From NCBI RefSeq assembly GCF_003258705.1, contig NZ_CP029480.1, positions 4,278,001 to 4,342,000 on the forward strand: a stretch of DNA of 64,000 nucleotides. The letters run 5' to 3'. Shown here piece after piece: positions 63,999 to 64,000 of this stretch; position 1 is the first letter of the stretch, and each line of letters begins with the position of its first letter. The stretch comes from Arcticibacterium luteifluviistationis. GTDB lineage: Bacteria; Bacteroidota; Bacteroidia; Cytophagales; Spirosomataceae. Position numbers and translations under genes: made by a program. Below the pieces are notes generated by a model that saw nothing but the letters and a program-made list of their open reading frames with translations, ran no database searches and was not told the origin of the DNA.

Positions 63999-64000
63999 AG

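Overview
The window is an AT-rich chromosomal segment from a member of the Bacteroidota, most likely a gliding-lineage (Cytophagales-like) bacterium. Evidence for this is a secreted protein with a gliding-motility-type C-terminal domain, a PorP/SprF-family protein, two Wzi-like capsule porins, SusC-style sequence motifs, few Shine-Dalgarno sites, and promoters of the Bacteroidota type (TAnnTTTG with an upstream TTG). Genus and species cannot be fixed from the sequence alone. No rRNA, CRISPR array, transposase, integrase or prophage block is visible.

Layout. (1) 1-14.6 kb is the tail of a surface-polysaccharide locus: two SAM methyltransferases, a WbpV-like reductase/epimerase, a WbpL-like initiating sugar-phosphate transferase, a WbpM/CapD-like dehydratase, two Wzi-like outer-membrane proteins bracketing a type IX-secreted protein, a SPOR lipoprotein and GDP-mannose 4,6-dehydratase. 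(2) 14.8-20.5 kb holds a PorP/SprF protein, two amino-acid transporters and a DUF349 protein. (3) 20.5-28.9 kb is the most unusual part: a GT-C-type membrane glycosyltransferase, then ACP, two tandem ketoacyl-ACP synthases III, a NeuD-like acyltransferase, a GT2, a Rieske oxygenase and a FAD oxidoreductase, all co-directional and tightly packed. (4) 29.0-38.7 kb holds lgt, argC-argD, a Tat-exported carboxylesterase, a metallo-beta-lactamase-fold hydrolase and the methylcitrate genes prpD-prpB-prpC. (5) 38.8-39.2 kb holds tRNA-Gly and tRNA-Leu plus a degenerate 3' half of a tRNA-Leu. (6) 39.3-54.0 kb is mixed housekeeping: hisIE, a GT2 pair, an S41 peptidase, TonB-C proteins, DUF2130, a DUF4139 protein carrying a SusC-like insert, an FAH/SDR pair, tRNA-His, fabI and a dipeptidase. 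(7) 55.4-63.6 kb is the isoleucine/valine cluster ilvD-ilvB-(four-helix-bundle gene)-ilvN-(LRR lipoprotein)-ilvC-ilvA. The window ends inside a 3'-5' exonuclease gene on the minus strand.

How the genes work together. The first region would make, initiate and export a polysaccharide built on a 6-deoxy-N-acetylhexosamine. Region 3 could make a short ACP-bound acyl group and attach it to a glycan or lipid that the Rieske and FAD enzymes then oxidise; this is inference. The ilv block gives the complete common branched-chain pathway plus threonine deaminase, but it is interrupted twice by unrelated genes, one of which is bracketed by imperfect inverted repeats.

Start codons were moved downstream of the longest frame where signal peptides, family alignment or promoter position demanded it. 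Functions rest on motif and family recognition by eye; no database search was run.
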